Both the position numbers and the translations under genes were made by a program. Shown here one piece after another: positions 26,610-35,206 of a stretch of 64,000 bases of DNA. A model generated the notes under the pieces. The model made no database searches. It was not told the DNA's origin and saw nothing but the letters and a program-made list of their open reading frames with translations. Position 1 is the stretch's first letter. Each line of letters begins with the position of its first letter. Origin of the DNA: Nocardioides sp. cx-173 (lineage in GTDB: Bacteria > Actinomycetota > Actinomycetes > Propionibacteriales > Nocardioidaceae); NCBI RefSeq assembly GCF_021117365.1, contig NZ_CP088262.1, forward strand, positions 3,722,501-3,786,500, in the 5' to 3' direction.

Positions 26610-28070
26610 TCAGAACGCCTCGGCGAGGGCATCGGCCTCGTCGACGTAGCCGGTGGCGGTGCCCTCGGGCATCGCCGAGCGGAGCAGCGGGTAGCCGACC
26701 AGGGCGACCACGAATGACACCAGGAAGCCGAGAGTGAGGACCTCTGCCTCCATCAGCCAGATGCCGATGCCGGCGGACAGGACCAGCGTGATCACGCCCG
26801 CCCAGTTCCACCGCTCGACCCGGTGGCTCCCGTCGACGTTCCCGCGCCGCACCACGTAGTAGTCGGCGATCATGACGCCGGCCATGGCCAGAGTCATCGC
26901 ACCCAGGTAAGTCAGGTAGGTGTTGAACTCGTCGAGGATGCCGGCGGCGATCATCACCAGGGCGATGAGGTTGCCGACCACGACCATGACGGCGCGACCG
27001 GGCTTCTTGCCGAACAGGGAGTCGACGAGGTTCACCAGCGTCAGCGAGCCGGAGTAGGCGTTGATCGCCTGCGCCTTCGCCTGCGCGGCGTAGATCGTGA
27101 TGAAGCCGGCCCAGCCGGCGAAGATCACGAAGAACGCACCGGTGTTGCCCATGACCAGGCCGCTGCCGGCACCGGCCGCCGCCTCGGGGCTGAGGCCGGC
27201 GTCGCGCGCCATGAGGTACTCCACGACCTCGGGCATGCCGCCGATGACGACGAGCGACCCGAGCACGATCATGACGACGTTCTGCACCAGAGGTCCGGCG
27301 GCCGCCAGGACGGTCACGTCCCGGCCGGTGCGGGCGTAGCGGGCGAAGTCGGCGGTGACCAGGGCGATCGTCCCGGCGGTCGCGCCCATGACCGAGACGG
27401 CGGTCTCGAACTTGGTCCAGCCACCGCCCGGCACGACGCCCTCGAACTCGAACACCGCGGACATGCTCGCGCCGTCGACGACGTAGATCTGCACGATCAT
27501 GTACGCCGTGACCAGCAGGGTCACCACGATCATCGCCGCCCCGGCCCGGAGCGCGAGCTTGAGCCCGAAGATGGCGAGGGCGATCCACAGCAGGGTGAGG
27601 ACGCCGTACACGCCGATCTTGGAGGCCCAGGTGTCCTCCCACTCGAACATCAGGAGCGTGCCCTCGTAGAGCAGCGCGGACTCGACGGCGAGGAAGCCGA
27701 GGATCATCACCGCGAACACGACCGAGCCGACGGCCGAGCCTCGCTGCCCGAAGCCGAAGAACCTGGAGGTCACGGTGCCCGACAGGCCGGTGCGGTAGGC
27801 CATGTCACCGAGCAGCTTGCCCAGCGCGAAGCCGAACAGCCCGACCGCGACGCCGGCGACCAGGCCCCAGACGAAGCCGGCCAGGGTCACGGTGAACCCG
27901 GCGATCGCGAAGATCACCAGGGCCGTGGCGACGCTGACGGGCGAGAGGGCGAGCTGGAAGCCGTTGCGCCGGTCGGCCGCAGGGACGCTCACGAGGGCGT
28001 GGTCCTCGGCGGCCGCGGCAAGCGAGGAGCTCACGGACTCGGGTGAGCGGGGTTGTTCGACAGAGGTCAT
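26610..28070 (-). CDS. NCS1-family permease (cytosine/purine/allantoin type)
   Basis: A 486-residue permease with about 12 predicted helices. Family features are FQLALSPVSVATALVIFAIAGF at the start, the GLSGTVTSRFFGFGQRGS loop and ITADFARYARTGRD in altered form (LVTADFARYARTGRD near residue 235). NCS1 members import nucleobases, hydantoins, allantoin or vitamins with H+ or Na+. It sits inside the catabolic operon, so it probably imports the substrate of that pathway, which hints at a nitrogen-containing ring compound. Confidence 0.88.
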   Translation of the reverse strand: MTSVEQPRSPESVSSSLAAAAEDHALVSVPAADRRNGFQLALSPVSVATALVIFAIAGFTVTLAGFVWGLVAGVAVGLFGFALGKLLGDMAYRTGLSGTVTSRFFGFGQRGSAVGSVVFAVMILGFLAVESALLYEGTLLMFEWEDTWASKIGVYGVLTLLWIALAIFGLKLALRAGAAMIVVTLLVTAYMIVQIYVVDGASMSAVFEFEGVVPGGGWTKFETAVSVMGATAGTIALVTADFARYARTGRDVTVLAAAGPLVQNVVMIVLGSLVVIGGMPEVVEYLMARDAGLSPEAAAGAGSGLVMGNTGAFFVIFAGWAGFITIYAAQAKAQAINAYSGSLTLVNLVDSLFGKKPGRAVMVVVGNLIALVMIAAGILDEFNTYLTYLGAMTLAMAGVMIADYYVVRRGNVDGSHRVERWNWAGVITLVLSAGIGIWLMEAEVLTLGFLVSFVVALVGYPLLRSAMPEGTATGYVDEADALAEAF

Positions 28071-28184
28071 GGGTGTTCCTTCGAGTGGGCACCTCAGCGG
28101 ACGCCGACAGGAGTCGGGCCCGGATCGGGGACGGTGAGTGGAGCGACGGTCCGAGACGTGGGGTGGAGCGGGTGCAGGGGGCGG

Positions 28185-28622
28185 TCAGCCGGCGCTGCAG
28201 CCGACGACCGCCATGGCCTCGATCTCGAGGACGATCTCGGGCTTGGCGAGGCTGGAGACCTCGACCAGGGTGCAGGCGGGGAAGTCGCCGGTGAAGAACT
28301 CCTCGCGGGCCTTCCAGACGGCGCGGTTCTGGGTGATGTCGGTGACGAAGATGGTCATCTTGACCACGTCGTCCATCACGCCGCCGGCGGCCTCGACCAG
28401 GTCCTTGATCTTGGTGAAGATCACCTGGGCCTGCTCGTACTCCCCGCCGACGACGGTCTCGCCGTCGTCGGCCCGGGCGGTCATGCCCGAGACGAGGACG
28501 AGGTCGCCGATCCGGTAGCAGTTCGACCACAGCTTGTCGGCGGGCTCGCGCACCGAGTCCGAGCGGACCCGCTGCTTCCTCTGGCCCTGGGTGCTGGCAA
28601 CGGTGTCCATGGCGATGTTCAT
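28185..28622 (-). CDS. RidA-family (YjgF/UK114) protein
   Basis: A 145-residue Rid protein; family members hydrolyse reactive enamines/imines to ketones and ammonia. Motifs include VSGMTARADD, QAQVIFTKIKDLVEAAGG, VVKMTIFVTDI and TLVEVSSLAKPEIVLEIEAMAVV. The Arg of archetypal RidA (xRxAVAVxxLP) is not conserved here, placing it in a Rid1-7 subgroup rather than RidA proper. Its presence implies an enamine or imine intermediate in the pathway. Confidence 0.85.
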   Translation of the reverse strand: MNIAMDTVASTQGQRKQRVRSDSVREPADKLWSNCYRIGDLVLVSGMTARADDGETVVGGEYEQAQVIFTKIKDLVEAAGGVMDDVVKMTIFVTDITQNRAVWKAREEFFTGDFPACTLVEVSSLAKPEIVLEIEAMAVVGCSAG

Positions 28623-28632
28623 GACGGGTTCC

Positions 28633-30174
28633 TCACAGCTCGATCAGGTGGTCCCAGGCGGAGGTACCGCCCCAGTTCACGCACACCGACTGGCGGCGCA
28701 TGAAGCCCTGCCAGGCGTCCGACCCGGCGGTGCGCCCGCCCCCGGTCTCCTTCTCCCCACCGAAGGCCGCCCCGACGTCGGCGCCGGTCGTCCCCATGTT
28801 GATCCGGACGATCCCGCAGTCGCTGCCGCGCGCCGACAGGAACGTCTCGATGTGGGTGAGGTTCGTGGAGTGCATGCCGGAGGCCAGGCCCTGGGCGACG
28901 TCGTTGTGGATCCGGATCGCCTCGTCGAGCGTCTCGTAGGTCAGCACCGACACGATCGGGGCGAACGTCTCCTCCTGGGCGATCTCGGAGTCCGGCTTCA
29001 CGCCGGTGACGATGGCCGGCTCGACGTAGAGCCCCGGCCGGTCCAGGACCTGACCGCCGTAGACCACGGAGGCACCCTGGGCGGTCGCCTGCTCCAGGAC
29101 CCGCCGGTACTGGTCGACCGCGGCGGCGTCGATGAGCGGGCCGACGACGCTGTCGGGGTCGCGCGGGTCACCGAGGGGGATCTGGTCGAAGGCCAGCTTC
29201 ATCTTCTCCACCAGCGCGTCGACGATGTCGACGTGCGCGATGACCCGACGCGTGCTGGTGCAGCGCTGCCCGGTGGTGCCGACGACGCCGAAGGTCAGTG
29301 CCTTGGCGGCGAGGTCCAGGTCGGCGGTCTCGTCGACGATGCAGCCGTTGTTGCCGGAGCACTCGAGCTGGTAGCGCCGGCCGAGGGTCGAGCCGACCAC
29401 CGCGGCGACCCGCTTGCCGACACCGGTGGAGCCGGTGAAGGAGATCATGGCGACGCGCCGGTCGGCCACCATCAGCTCGGCGTCGGCGTCGTCCGCCGGG
29501 AGGTAGAGCGAGAAGACCCCGGGGTGACCCAGCTCCTCGGCAGCCTGGTTGACCAGCTGCTGCACGGCGATCGCGGTCAGCGGCACCTTCGGGCTGGGCT
29601 TCCAGATGACGGTGTTGCCGGCGATCGCGGAGAGGAAGCCGTTCTGGGCCCACACGGCCGCGGGGAAGTTGTAGGCGCTGATGATCCCGACGACGCCGAG
29701 AGGCAGCCACTGGTCGTACATGCGGTGGTCCACCCGCTGCGACTGCTGGGTGTGGCCGTAGAGCATCCGTGCCTGGCCCGCCGCCAGGACGGACATGTCC
29801 ACCGACTCCTTGAGCTCGCCCTTGGCCTCCATCACCGACTTGCCGGTGTCGAGGCAGACGATGGCCGCCAGTGCGTCCATGTTCTCGTCGATCAGCTGGC
29901 CGATCCGGCGCACCAGCTCCCCGCGCCGCGGCGCGGGGACGTCGCGCCACCGCTCCTGCGCGGCGGTCGCCGTGGCCAGGATCTCCTCGTAGTCCGCGGC
30001 CGTCGAGCTGGCGACCCGGGCGACGACGGTGCCGTCGGCGGGGCACTCGGCGTCGATCAGGTCGCGGCCCTCGACCGGGCCCCAGCCGGTGCCGGCCGAG
30101 TAGGTCCCGGAGTGGACCCGCTGGAGGCCGAAGGCGGCGAGCGCCTCGGCGGTGTCGAACCTCTGGTCGGTCAT
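28633..30174 (-). CDS. NAD-dependent aldehyde dehydrogenase, ALDH7-like
   Basis: A 513-residue ALDH. The catalytic Cys lies in GQRCTSTRRV near residue 298, the NAD/Glu region is SFTGSTGVGKRV and LECSGNNGCIV, and AYNFPAAVW binds NAD. The SGNN and GQRCTSTRR motifs resemble ALDH7 (alpha-aminoadipic semialdehyde dehydrogenase/antiquitin) more than HpaE. ATG 30174 has GGGAG upstream; an alternative ATG at 30201 overlaps the cupin stop. It probably oxidises a semialdehyde formed after ring cleavage. Confidence 0.9.
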   Translation of the reverse strand: MTDQRFDTAEALAAFGLQRVHSGTYSAGTGWGPVEGRDLIDAECPADGTVVARVASSTAADYEEILATATAAQERWRDVPAPRRGELVRRIGQLIDENMDALAAIVCLDTGKSVMEAKGELKESVDMSVLAAGQARMLYGHTQQSQRVDHRMYDQWLPLGVVGIISAYNFPAAVWAQNGFLSAIAGNTVIWKPSPKVPLTAIAVQQLVNQAAEELGHPGVFSLYLPADDADAELMVADRRVAMISFTGSTGVGKRVAAVVGSTLGRRYQLECSGNNGCIVDETADLDLAAKALTFGVVGTTGQRCTSTRRVIAHVDIVDALVEKMKLAFDQIPLGDPRDPDSVVGPLIDAAAVDQYRRVLEQATAQGASVVYGGQVLDRPGLYVEPAIVTGVKPDSEIAQEETFAPIVSVLTYETLDEAIRIHNDVAQGLASGMHSTNLTHIETFLSARGSDCGIVRINMGTTGADVGAAFGGEKETGGGRTAGSDAWQGFMRRQSVCVNWGGTSAWDHLIEL

Positions 30175-30197
30175 GTCTTTGCTCCCGTTCACGGCGG

Positions 30198-30629
30198 TCA
30201 TGCCGGGTCCTTGGCGAGGAAGTCGCCGATGGTCTCGTCGGTGTGGTACTCGGGCTTCTCGTAGTAGTGCGGGCCGTCGTAGATCTCGACCAGCACGCTG
30301 CGCTCGTGCGCGAGGGTGGGGCCGTGCGGGTGGTCCTTCGGGTTCATGTAGAAGGACCCGGGCCGCAGCCGCTTGCCGGAGTCGGTGTACTCGTAGTCGC
30401 CCTCGAGGCAGTACATGAACTGGTTCGAGGCGTGGGTGTGCTTGGTGGGGATCCGGCCGCCGGGCTCGTACTCGAGCAGCGCGATGCTGGCCCCGGTCTC
30501 CTCGTTCTTGAACAGGAAGTACTGGCGGAAGCCGTACTCCGGGTAGTCGATCCACTGGTCCTCATCGAGCTCCGTGGCGTGGATCAGCACCTCGAGGGAC
30601 TTCATGGTGGCCTCGTTCACGTCGGTCAT
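30198..30629 (-). CDS. Cupin-domain protein
   Basis: A 143-residue single cupin. Motif 1 reads GGRIPTKHTHASNQFMYCLEG with split metal ligands H-x-H and motif 2 reads GSFYMNPKDHPHGP. Metal-dependent catalysis or a small-molecule binding role is possible. Its stop region overlaps the possible upstream ALDH start; its ATG overlaps the RraA-like stop (ATGA). Confidence 0.82.
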   Translation of the reverse strand: MTDVNEATMKSLEVLIHATELDEDQWIDYPEYGFRQYFLFKNEETGASIALLEYEPGGRIPTKHTHASNQFMYCLEGDYEYTDSGKRLRPGSFYMNPKDHPHGPTLAHERSVLVEIYDGPHYYEKPEYHTDETIGDFLAKDPA

Positions 30630-31369
30630 GCGATTTCCTCTGGCTCCTCTGGGGCGGGGCGGCCGGCGGCCACCCAGGCGTGAAACTCCGTCGTGCTCTC
30701 CGGGGTCGCGGGGAACAGGCCGAAGAGGGGTCGACCGGCCCCGATCTGCAGCTCGGCGAACTGCTCGTACTCGTGGGCGGCGTAGGCCGCCTCGGCGATC
30801 TCGACGACGAGGTGACGTGGGATCACCACGACCCCGTCGTTGTCCCCGACCACGATGTCGCCGGGGTAGACCGCCACGCCGGCGCAGCCGATCGGCTCGT
30901 CCAGCGCGACGGGGTGCAGCACGATCGGGGTGGCGGGCGTGGCGTTGCCGCGCTGGTAGCAGGGCAGGCCGGTCGCTGCGATCGCCGTGGTGTCGCGGTA
31001 GCCACCGTCGGTGATCGCCCCGGCGACCCCGCGCCGGCGCAGCCGGGCGGCCATCATGTCGCCCATGGACGAGGCGCGGGTGGAGCCGAAGGCGTCGATC
31101 ACCAGCACCGAGCCGGGCGGCGCCTCCTCGATGGCGCGCCGGTGCAGGTTGGAGTCCTTGCCGTACTCCGCCATCGAGTCCAGGTCCTCACGAGCCGGGA
31201 TGAAGCGCAGGGTGTACGCCGGACCCACCAGCTGCTCCTGACCGGCGACCAGCGGGGCGACCCCGTGCATCACGACGTTGCGGAAGCCTCGGGCGTAGAG
31301 CGCGTTGGCGACGTTCGCGGTGCCCACCTGGCGCAGCTGCTCGAGGGCCGCCTCCTCCTCGGGGCTCAC
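30626..31369 (-). CDS. RraA/HMG-aldolase-family protein
   Basis: 247 residues from GTG 31369, which overlaps the dioxygenase stop (GTGA). The RraA fold is shown by GSVLVIDAFGSTRASSMGDMMA and GVAGAITDGGYRDT, with the Arg/Asp pair of class II pyruvate aldolases. Relatives act as 4-hydroxy-4-methyl-2-oxoglutarate or 4-carboxy-4-hydroxy-2-oxoadipate aldolases, so a terminal aldol cleavage giving pyruvate is likely. GDIVVGDNDGVVVIPR completes the pattern. Confidence 0.85.
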   Translation of the reverse strand: MSPEEEAALEQLRQVGTANVANALYARGFRNVVMHGVAPLVAGQEQLVGPAYTLRFIPAREDLDSMAEYGKDSNLHRRAIEEAPPGSVLVIDAFGSTRASSMGDMMAARLRRRGVAGAITDGGYRDTTAIAATGLPCYQRGNATPATPIVLHPVALDEPIGCAGVAVYPGDIVVGDNDGVVVIPRHLVVEIAEAAYAAHEYEQFAELQIGAGRPLFGLFPATPESTTEFHAWVAAGRPAPEEPEEIA

Positions 31370-32301
31370 TGGAAGAACTCCAGCGGCGGGCGGTTGCCCC
31401 ACTGCGTCGTCTCGCTCGCGGTGCCGTTGAAGGACGTGGGCCGGTGGCCGGCGTCCACGACGTCGCCGTCGGTGTAGTGCTCGATGCGGAACCCGTGCGG
31501 GTCCTTCCAGTAGTCGAAGACCTGGCTGCCCAGACGGTGCCGGCCGACACCGACGTCGAGCGAGAAGCCCTCCTGGAGCAGGTAGTCGTGCGCCGACATG
31601 ACCGCGTCCAGGTCGAGGACCTCGAAGGCGCTGTGGTGCACGCCGACCCAGTCCGACTGCAGGACCAGCAGGAAGTGGTGGTCGACCAGCTGGTCGCCGA
31701 GGTCCAGCCGGAGGAACGTGCCGTACGGCGGCCCGTCCGTGCCCGGCGGAACCATGTAGTCCGAGGGCAGGAAGTTGAAGCGCTCGGTCAGCCAGGCCAC
31801 GGTCGCGTCGTGGTCGCTCACGTGAAGCACGAAGTGCCCCAGCCGCGCGACGGTGCACGGGGCGGTGCTGATCCGGACCGGCTCGTGGACGCGCGGCTTC
31901 TCGACCAGGTTGTTGAACTTGAACGGCGCCCGGTCCGGGATCGGCTCGGCCGCCGCGCGACCCCAGATCGCCTTGATCTCGATCCCGTCCGGGGTGTGCA
32001 TGACGACCTCGAGGCCGCCTCCCGGCTCGGTGGCCTCGCGGACCGGCGAGGACCCCTCCATGGCGGCGAGCTCGTCGAGGTCCGCGCGGGTCGCCATCTC
32101 GACGGACGCCCCGACGAAGCGCTGCTTGGACGCCTTGCGGCTGACATGGATGTGGTGCTGGGTCCCCGTGCCCCGCATGTAGAGGGTCTGCTCGTCGCTG
32201 CCCTCCGCCCGGGTCATCCCGAACGCGGTCAGGAACCTCTCCTGGAGCGCCAGGTCGGGGATCTCATAGGTGACCTGGGCGCAGTCGACTGCGGTCGCCA
32301 T
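31366..32301 (-). CDS. Extradiol ring-cleavage dioxygenase (VOC family, type I)
   Basis: A 311-residue two-domain vicinal-oxygen-chelate enzyme. Fe(II) ligands are visible in the C-terminal domain: His in RLGHFVLHV (about residue 152), His in VGVHHSAFEV (about 226) and Glu in GFRIEHYTDGD (about 280). The layout fits catechol 2,3-dioxygenases. The substrate is probably the dihydroxy compound made by the neighbouring flavin monooxygenase. Confidence 0.88.
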   Translation of the reverse strand: MATAVDCAQVTYEIPDLALQERFLTAFGMTRAEGSDEQTLYMRGTGTQHHIHVSRKASKQRFVGASVEMATRADLDELAAMEGSSPVREATEPGGGLEVVMHTPDGIEIKAIWGRAAAEPIPDRAPFKFNNLVEKPRVHEPVRISTAPCTVARLGHFVLHVSDHDATVAWLTERFNFLPSDYMVPPGTDGPPYGTFLRLDLGDQLVDHHFLLVLQSDWVGVHHSAFEVLDLDAVMSAHDYLLQEGFSLDVGVGRHRLGSQVFDYWKDPHGFRIEHYTDGDVVDAGHRPTSFNGTASETTQWGNRPPLEFFQ

Positions 32302-32327
32302 GGCTGCCTCTCTCTCGGTCCCGGCCG

Positions 32328-33890
32328 TCAGCGGCCGAGGATGCTGACGTCGTCGGGCGAGACCATGTCCGTGACGGTCCAGCCGTCGAGGTCGTAGTCG
32401 TCCATCGCGGACTGTGCGAACTCGCGGCACTCCTCGAGCAGGCCGGTGCCCATCGCGGCGAAGAGGTTGGTCTGACGGGTGACGTCGTTGCTGCCGATGT
32501 AGTTGATCTCGTAGAGCTCGTGGCGGGCGCCGAACTCGGTGCCGATGGAGTCCCACAGCATCTTCATGACCTTGACGCGCTCCTCGGCGGTGATGCCGTT
32601 GGTGCCGCGCAGGTAGGTCTGCAGGTAGCCGCTGATCTCGGGCGCCTTGAAGTCGCTGGCGTGGGAGTTGAGGTAGATGAGCCCGCTGGCGACGACCTGC
32701 TCGATGATGTTCTTGATCTTCGGCATCGCGAGCTGGTTCATCACCCGGTAGGCACCGGCGAAGTGCGGGTCGGGGCGGACCATGCCGTTCTTCCACGGCA
32801 CCCCGCTCTTGGCCATCGCGTCGGAGAGGGCCCAGAAGGTGTTGCGCCAGGCGATGACCTCGCCCAGCTGCGACTTCACGCCGTGGAACTCCCCGGCGCC
32901 CGTCACGTCGAGCGCCTTGGACAGCAGGCCGACCAGGAAGTCGAGCTTGACCGCGAACCGGGTGCAGCCGTGCAGCGAGGCTCGCTCGAGGTAGCCCGAG
33001 TGGACGTTGTAGCGGTTGGCCTGCTCGAGGTCGTTGTGGATGAACACGTTCTCCCACGGCACGAAGACCTCGTCGAAGACCAGGATGGCGTCGTTCTCGT
33101 CCAGCCGGCTGGAGAGCGGGTAGTCGAACGGGCTGCCCAGCACGGCGGCGCGGTACTCGTTGGAGGTGCGGCAGATGAGCTTCACGCCGGGGGCGTTGGT
33201 GGGCGTGATGAACACCGGCGAGTACGCCGGGTCCTGGATCGCGACCTGACCGACGTGGCCGACGAACGTGTAGTGCGTGAGAGCCGAGCCGGTCGCGACC
33301 ACCTTGGCGCCCGAGACGTAGATGCCCTCGGCGGTCTCGCGGGTGACCCGCATGAAGACGTCCTTGCCGGCCTCGGCGCCGTCGGCGCGGTCGACCGGGG
33401 GGTTCATGATCGCGTGGTTGATGTAGTACGTCCGCTCCTGCGCCTTGCGGTACCAGGCGAGGGCGTTCTCCTCGTAGCCGCGGTAGAAGTCGAAGTTAGC
33501 GCCGAGGGTGCCGAGGAAGCAGCCCTTGTAGTCCGGCGAGCGGCCCATCCAGCCCCAGGTGATCCGCTGCCACTCCGCGATCGCGTCGCGGGCGGCGACC
33601 TGCTCCTCGACGCTGTTCGCGGCGCGGAAGAAGCGGTGCGTGAAGCCGCCCCACTCCGTCGGCGTGGTGAGGATGTCCTTGCGGGCCGGGTCGTGCAGCG
33701 CGTCGTACATGCGGGCGATCATGCGAGCGGAGTTACGGAACGCGGGGTGCTCCGCGACGTTCTTCACGCGCTCGCCGTAGATCCAGACCTCGCGTCCGTC
33801 GTCAAGGCTGGCGAGGTACTCCTCGCCGGTGAAGGGGACGAGGTCGACGTCCTGCTCGGTCGTGTCGTCCTTGATCAGCAGCTCGCTCAT
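32328..33890 (-). CDS. FADH2-dependent monooxygenase, HpaB family
   Basis: 520 residues, the usual length of 4-hydroxyphenylacetate 3-monooxygenase large components. Family motifs are SARMIARMYDALHDP, FFRAANSVEEQVAARDAIAEW split, MGRSPDYKGCFLGTLGANFDFY split, YYINHAIMNPPVDR and SGAKVVATGSALTHY. It should ortho-hydroxylate a phenol or related ring using FADH2 from the HpaC-like reductase. It is the first gene of the operon. The exact substrate is undetermined. Confidence 0.9.
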   Translation of the reverse strand: MSELLIKDDTTEQDVDLVPFTGEEYLASLDDGREVWIYGERVKNVAEHPAFRNSARMIARMYDALHDPARKDILTTPTEWGGFTHRFFRAANSVEEQVAARDAIAEWQRITWGWMGRSPDYKGCFLGTLGANFDFYRGYEENALAWYRKAQERTYYINHAIMNPPVDRADGAEAGKDVFMRVTRETAEGIYVSGAKVVATGSALTHYTFVGHVGQVAIQDPAYSPVFITPTNAPGVKLICRTSNEYRAAVLGSPFDYPLSSRLDENDAILVFDEVFVPWENVFIHNDLEQANRYNVHSGYLERASLHGCTRFAVKLDFLVGLLSKALDVTGAGEFHGVKSQLGEVIAWRNTFWALSDAMAKSGVPWKNGMVRPDPHFAGAYRVMNQLAMPKIKNIIEQVVASGLIYLNSHASDFKAPEISGYLQTYLRGTNGITAEERVKVMKMLWDSIGTEFGARHELYEINYIGSNDVTRQTNLFAAMGTGLLEECREFAQSAMDDYDLDGWTVTDMVSPDDVSILGR

Positions 33891-34204
33891 GGGCTCGGCT
33901 CTCCAGGCTTGGTGGCAAAAAGGTGAGCCAGGTCTCGGGACCGACTCACGGCGGATCCTGACAACGCGGCAACCACCCAAGACAGGCCTCCTGGAGCCTT
34001 GACATCCATGCGGCGTTGCGCTCTCACGCCCCCAGACCGGACGTCGGGCTTGCGCTCACGGCCTCGGCCACCAGGTCGCTGACCTGCGGCAATACTGACG
34101 CGTCGGCGCAGGCGGCGGCCCGAGTCCCGCCTTCGACGGAGCCGACCGATCGGTCGAGAAAGCGCTCGTATCGTGAGATGAGGCTCGTCAGGAGGAGGGG
34201 CGAG
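33891..34204 (-). promoter_or_regulatory. Promoter region of the catabolic operon
   Basis: A 314-bp gap between the LysR gene and the first monooxygenase gene. No gene seen. It should contain the operon promoter and the LysR regulator's sites; no unambiguous T-N11-A palindrome was identified by eye. GGAGAGCC lies 8 bp before the monooxygenase ATG. Confidence 0.5.
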
Positions 34205-35149
34205 TCATTCGGATTCGTCGTCAGGGGTATTCGCGGCCGTATCCGAGTCGACCTCCACGAGCCGGGTGCGGGCCACCGCGCGGCTGGCCTCGACCCACCG
34301 CGCCATCAGCGGTGTGACCTCGGCGCCGCGTCGCCACAGCAGCGAGACGCCCATGTCCGGGACCCAGTCGGGCGCCCAGAGCGCGGCCACGCCGGGGTTG
34401 GCCTTGGCCATCTGCTCGGTGACCAGCGCCACGCCCAGGCCGGCCGCGACGAAGCCCACCGCCGTCTGCGGGGTCGACACCTCGATGGTGTCGAACGTGG
34501 GGTCGTCGGCCAGCGCCGCCTCGATCGCCTCGGGGAAGCCGCTGAAGGCGGAGAGCCGGTACGGCACGACCCACCTCCCCCAGCCGCGGGCACCGTCGTG
34601 CCGCTCGCGCCTGCGGGCGGTCGGGACCGCGAGCTGCACCGGCATCCGTCCGAGCCGCTCGTAGTCGCAGAACTCGGTCACGAAGTCGGCGAACTGGTCG
34701 GGGCCGAACGGCACGCACGCGATGTCCAGCTCCCCGGTCCGCACACCCTGCAGCAGGGCGTCCGGCGCGGCGTCGGTCAGGCTGACGTGCACGCCGGGGA
34801 CGGCGTCGACGAACTCCCCCACGACCTCGGCGATCAGCTCGTTGACCACCATCGGCTCGACACCGACCCGAAGCTCGCCGATCGCCCCATCCCCCATCAG
34901 CGCGAGACGACGTACCAGCCGGTCGCGCTGGGCCAGCAGCTGACCGCCCTCGGCGAGCAGGTGCAGCCCGGCGGCAGTCGGGACCACGCCCTTCGCGGTG
35001 CGCTCGAGGAGCTGCACCCCCAGCTCCTTCTCGAGCCTCGAGATCGCGGTGCTGAGCGGCGGCTGGGTGAGATGGAGCCGCTTGGCGGCCCGCGACACTG
35101 AGCCGGCCTCGACGACGATCCGGAAGTACTCGAGCTGTCTGAACTCCAT
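34205..35149 (-). CDS. LysR-family transcriptional regulator
   Basis: A 314-residue LysR protein. The winged HTH (residues 1-60) includes MEFRQLEYFRIVVEAGSVSRAAKRLHLTQPPLSTAISRLEKELG in split form, followed by the effector-binding domain (residues 90-290). It lies just upstream of the catabolic operon on the same strand, so it is the likely pathway activator, responding to the substrate or an intermediate. Confidence 0.92.
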   Translation of the reverse strand: MEFRQLEYFRIVVEAGSVSRAAKRLHLTQPPLSTAISRLEKELGVQLLERTAKGVVPTAAGLHLLAEGGQLLAQRDRLVRRLALMGDGAIGELRVGVEPMVVNELIAEVVGEFVDAVPGVHVSLTDAAPDALLQGVRTGELDIACVPFGPDQFADFVTEFCDYERLGRMPVQLAVPTARRRERHDGARGWGRWVVPYRLSAFSGFPEAIEAALADDPTFDTIEVSTPQTAVGFVAAGLGVALVTEQMAKANPGVAALWAPDWVPDMGVSLLWRRGAEVTPLMARWVEASRAVARTRLVEVDSDTAANTPDDESE

Positions 35150-35206
35150 GACCTGCCTCCCGGGACCAGGCTAGGCCCGGAGCAGCGCGGCTGGTGACCG
35201 GGTCAC

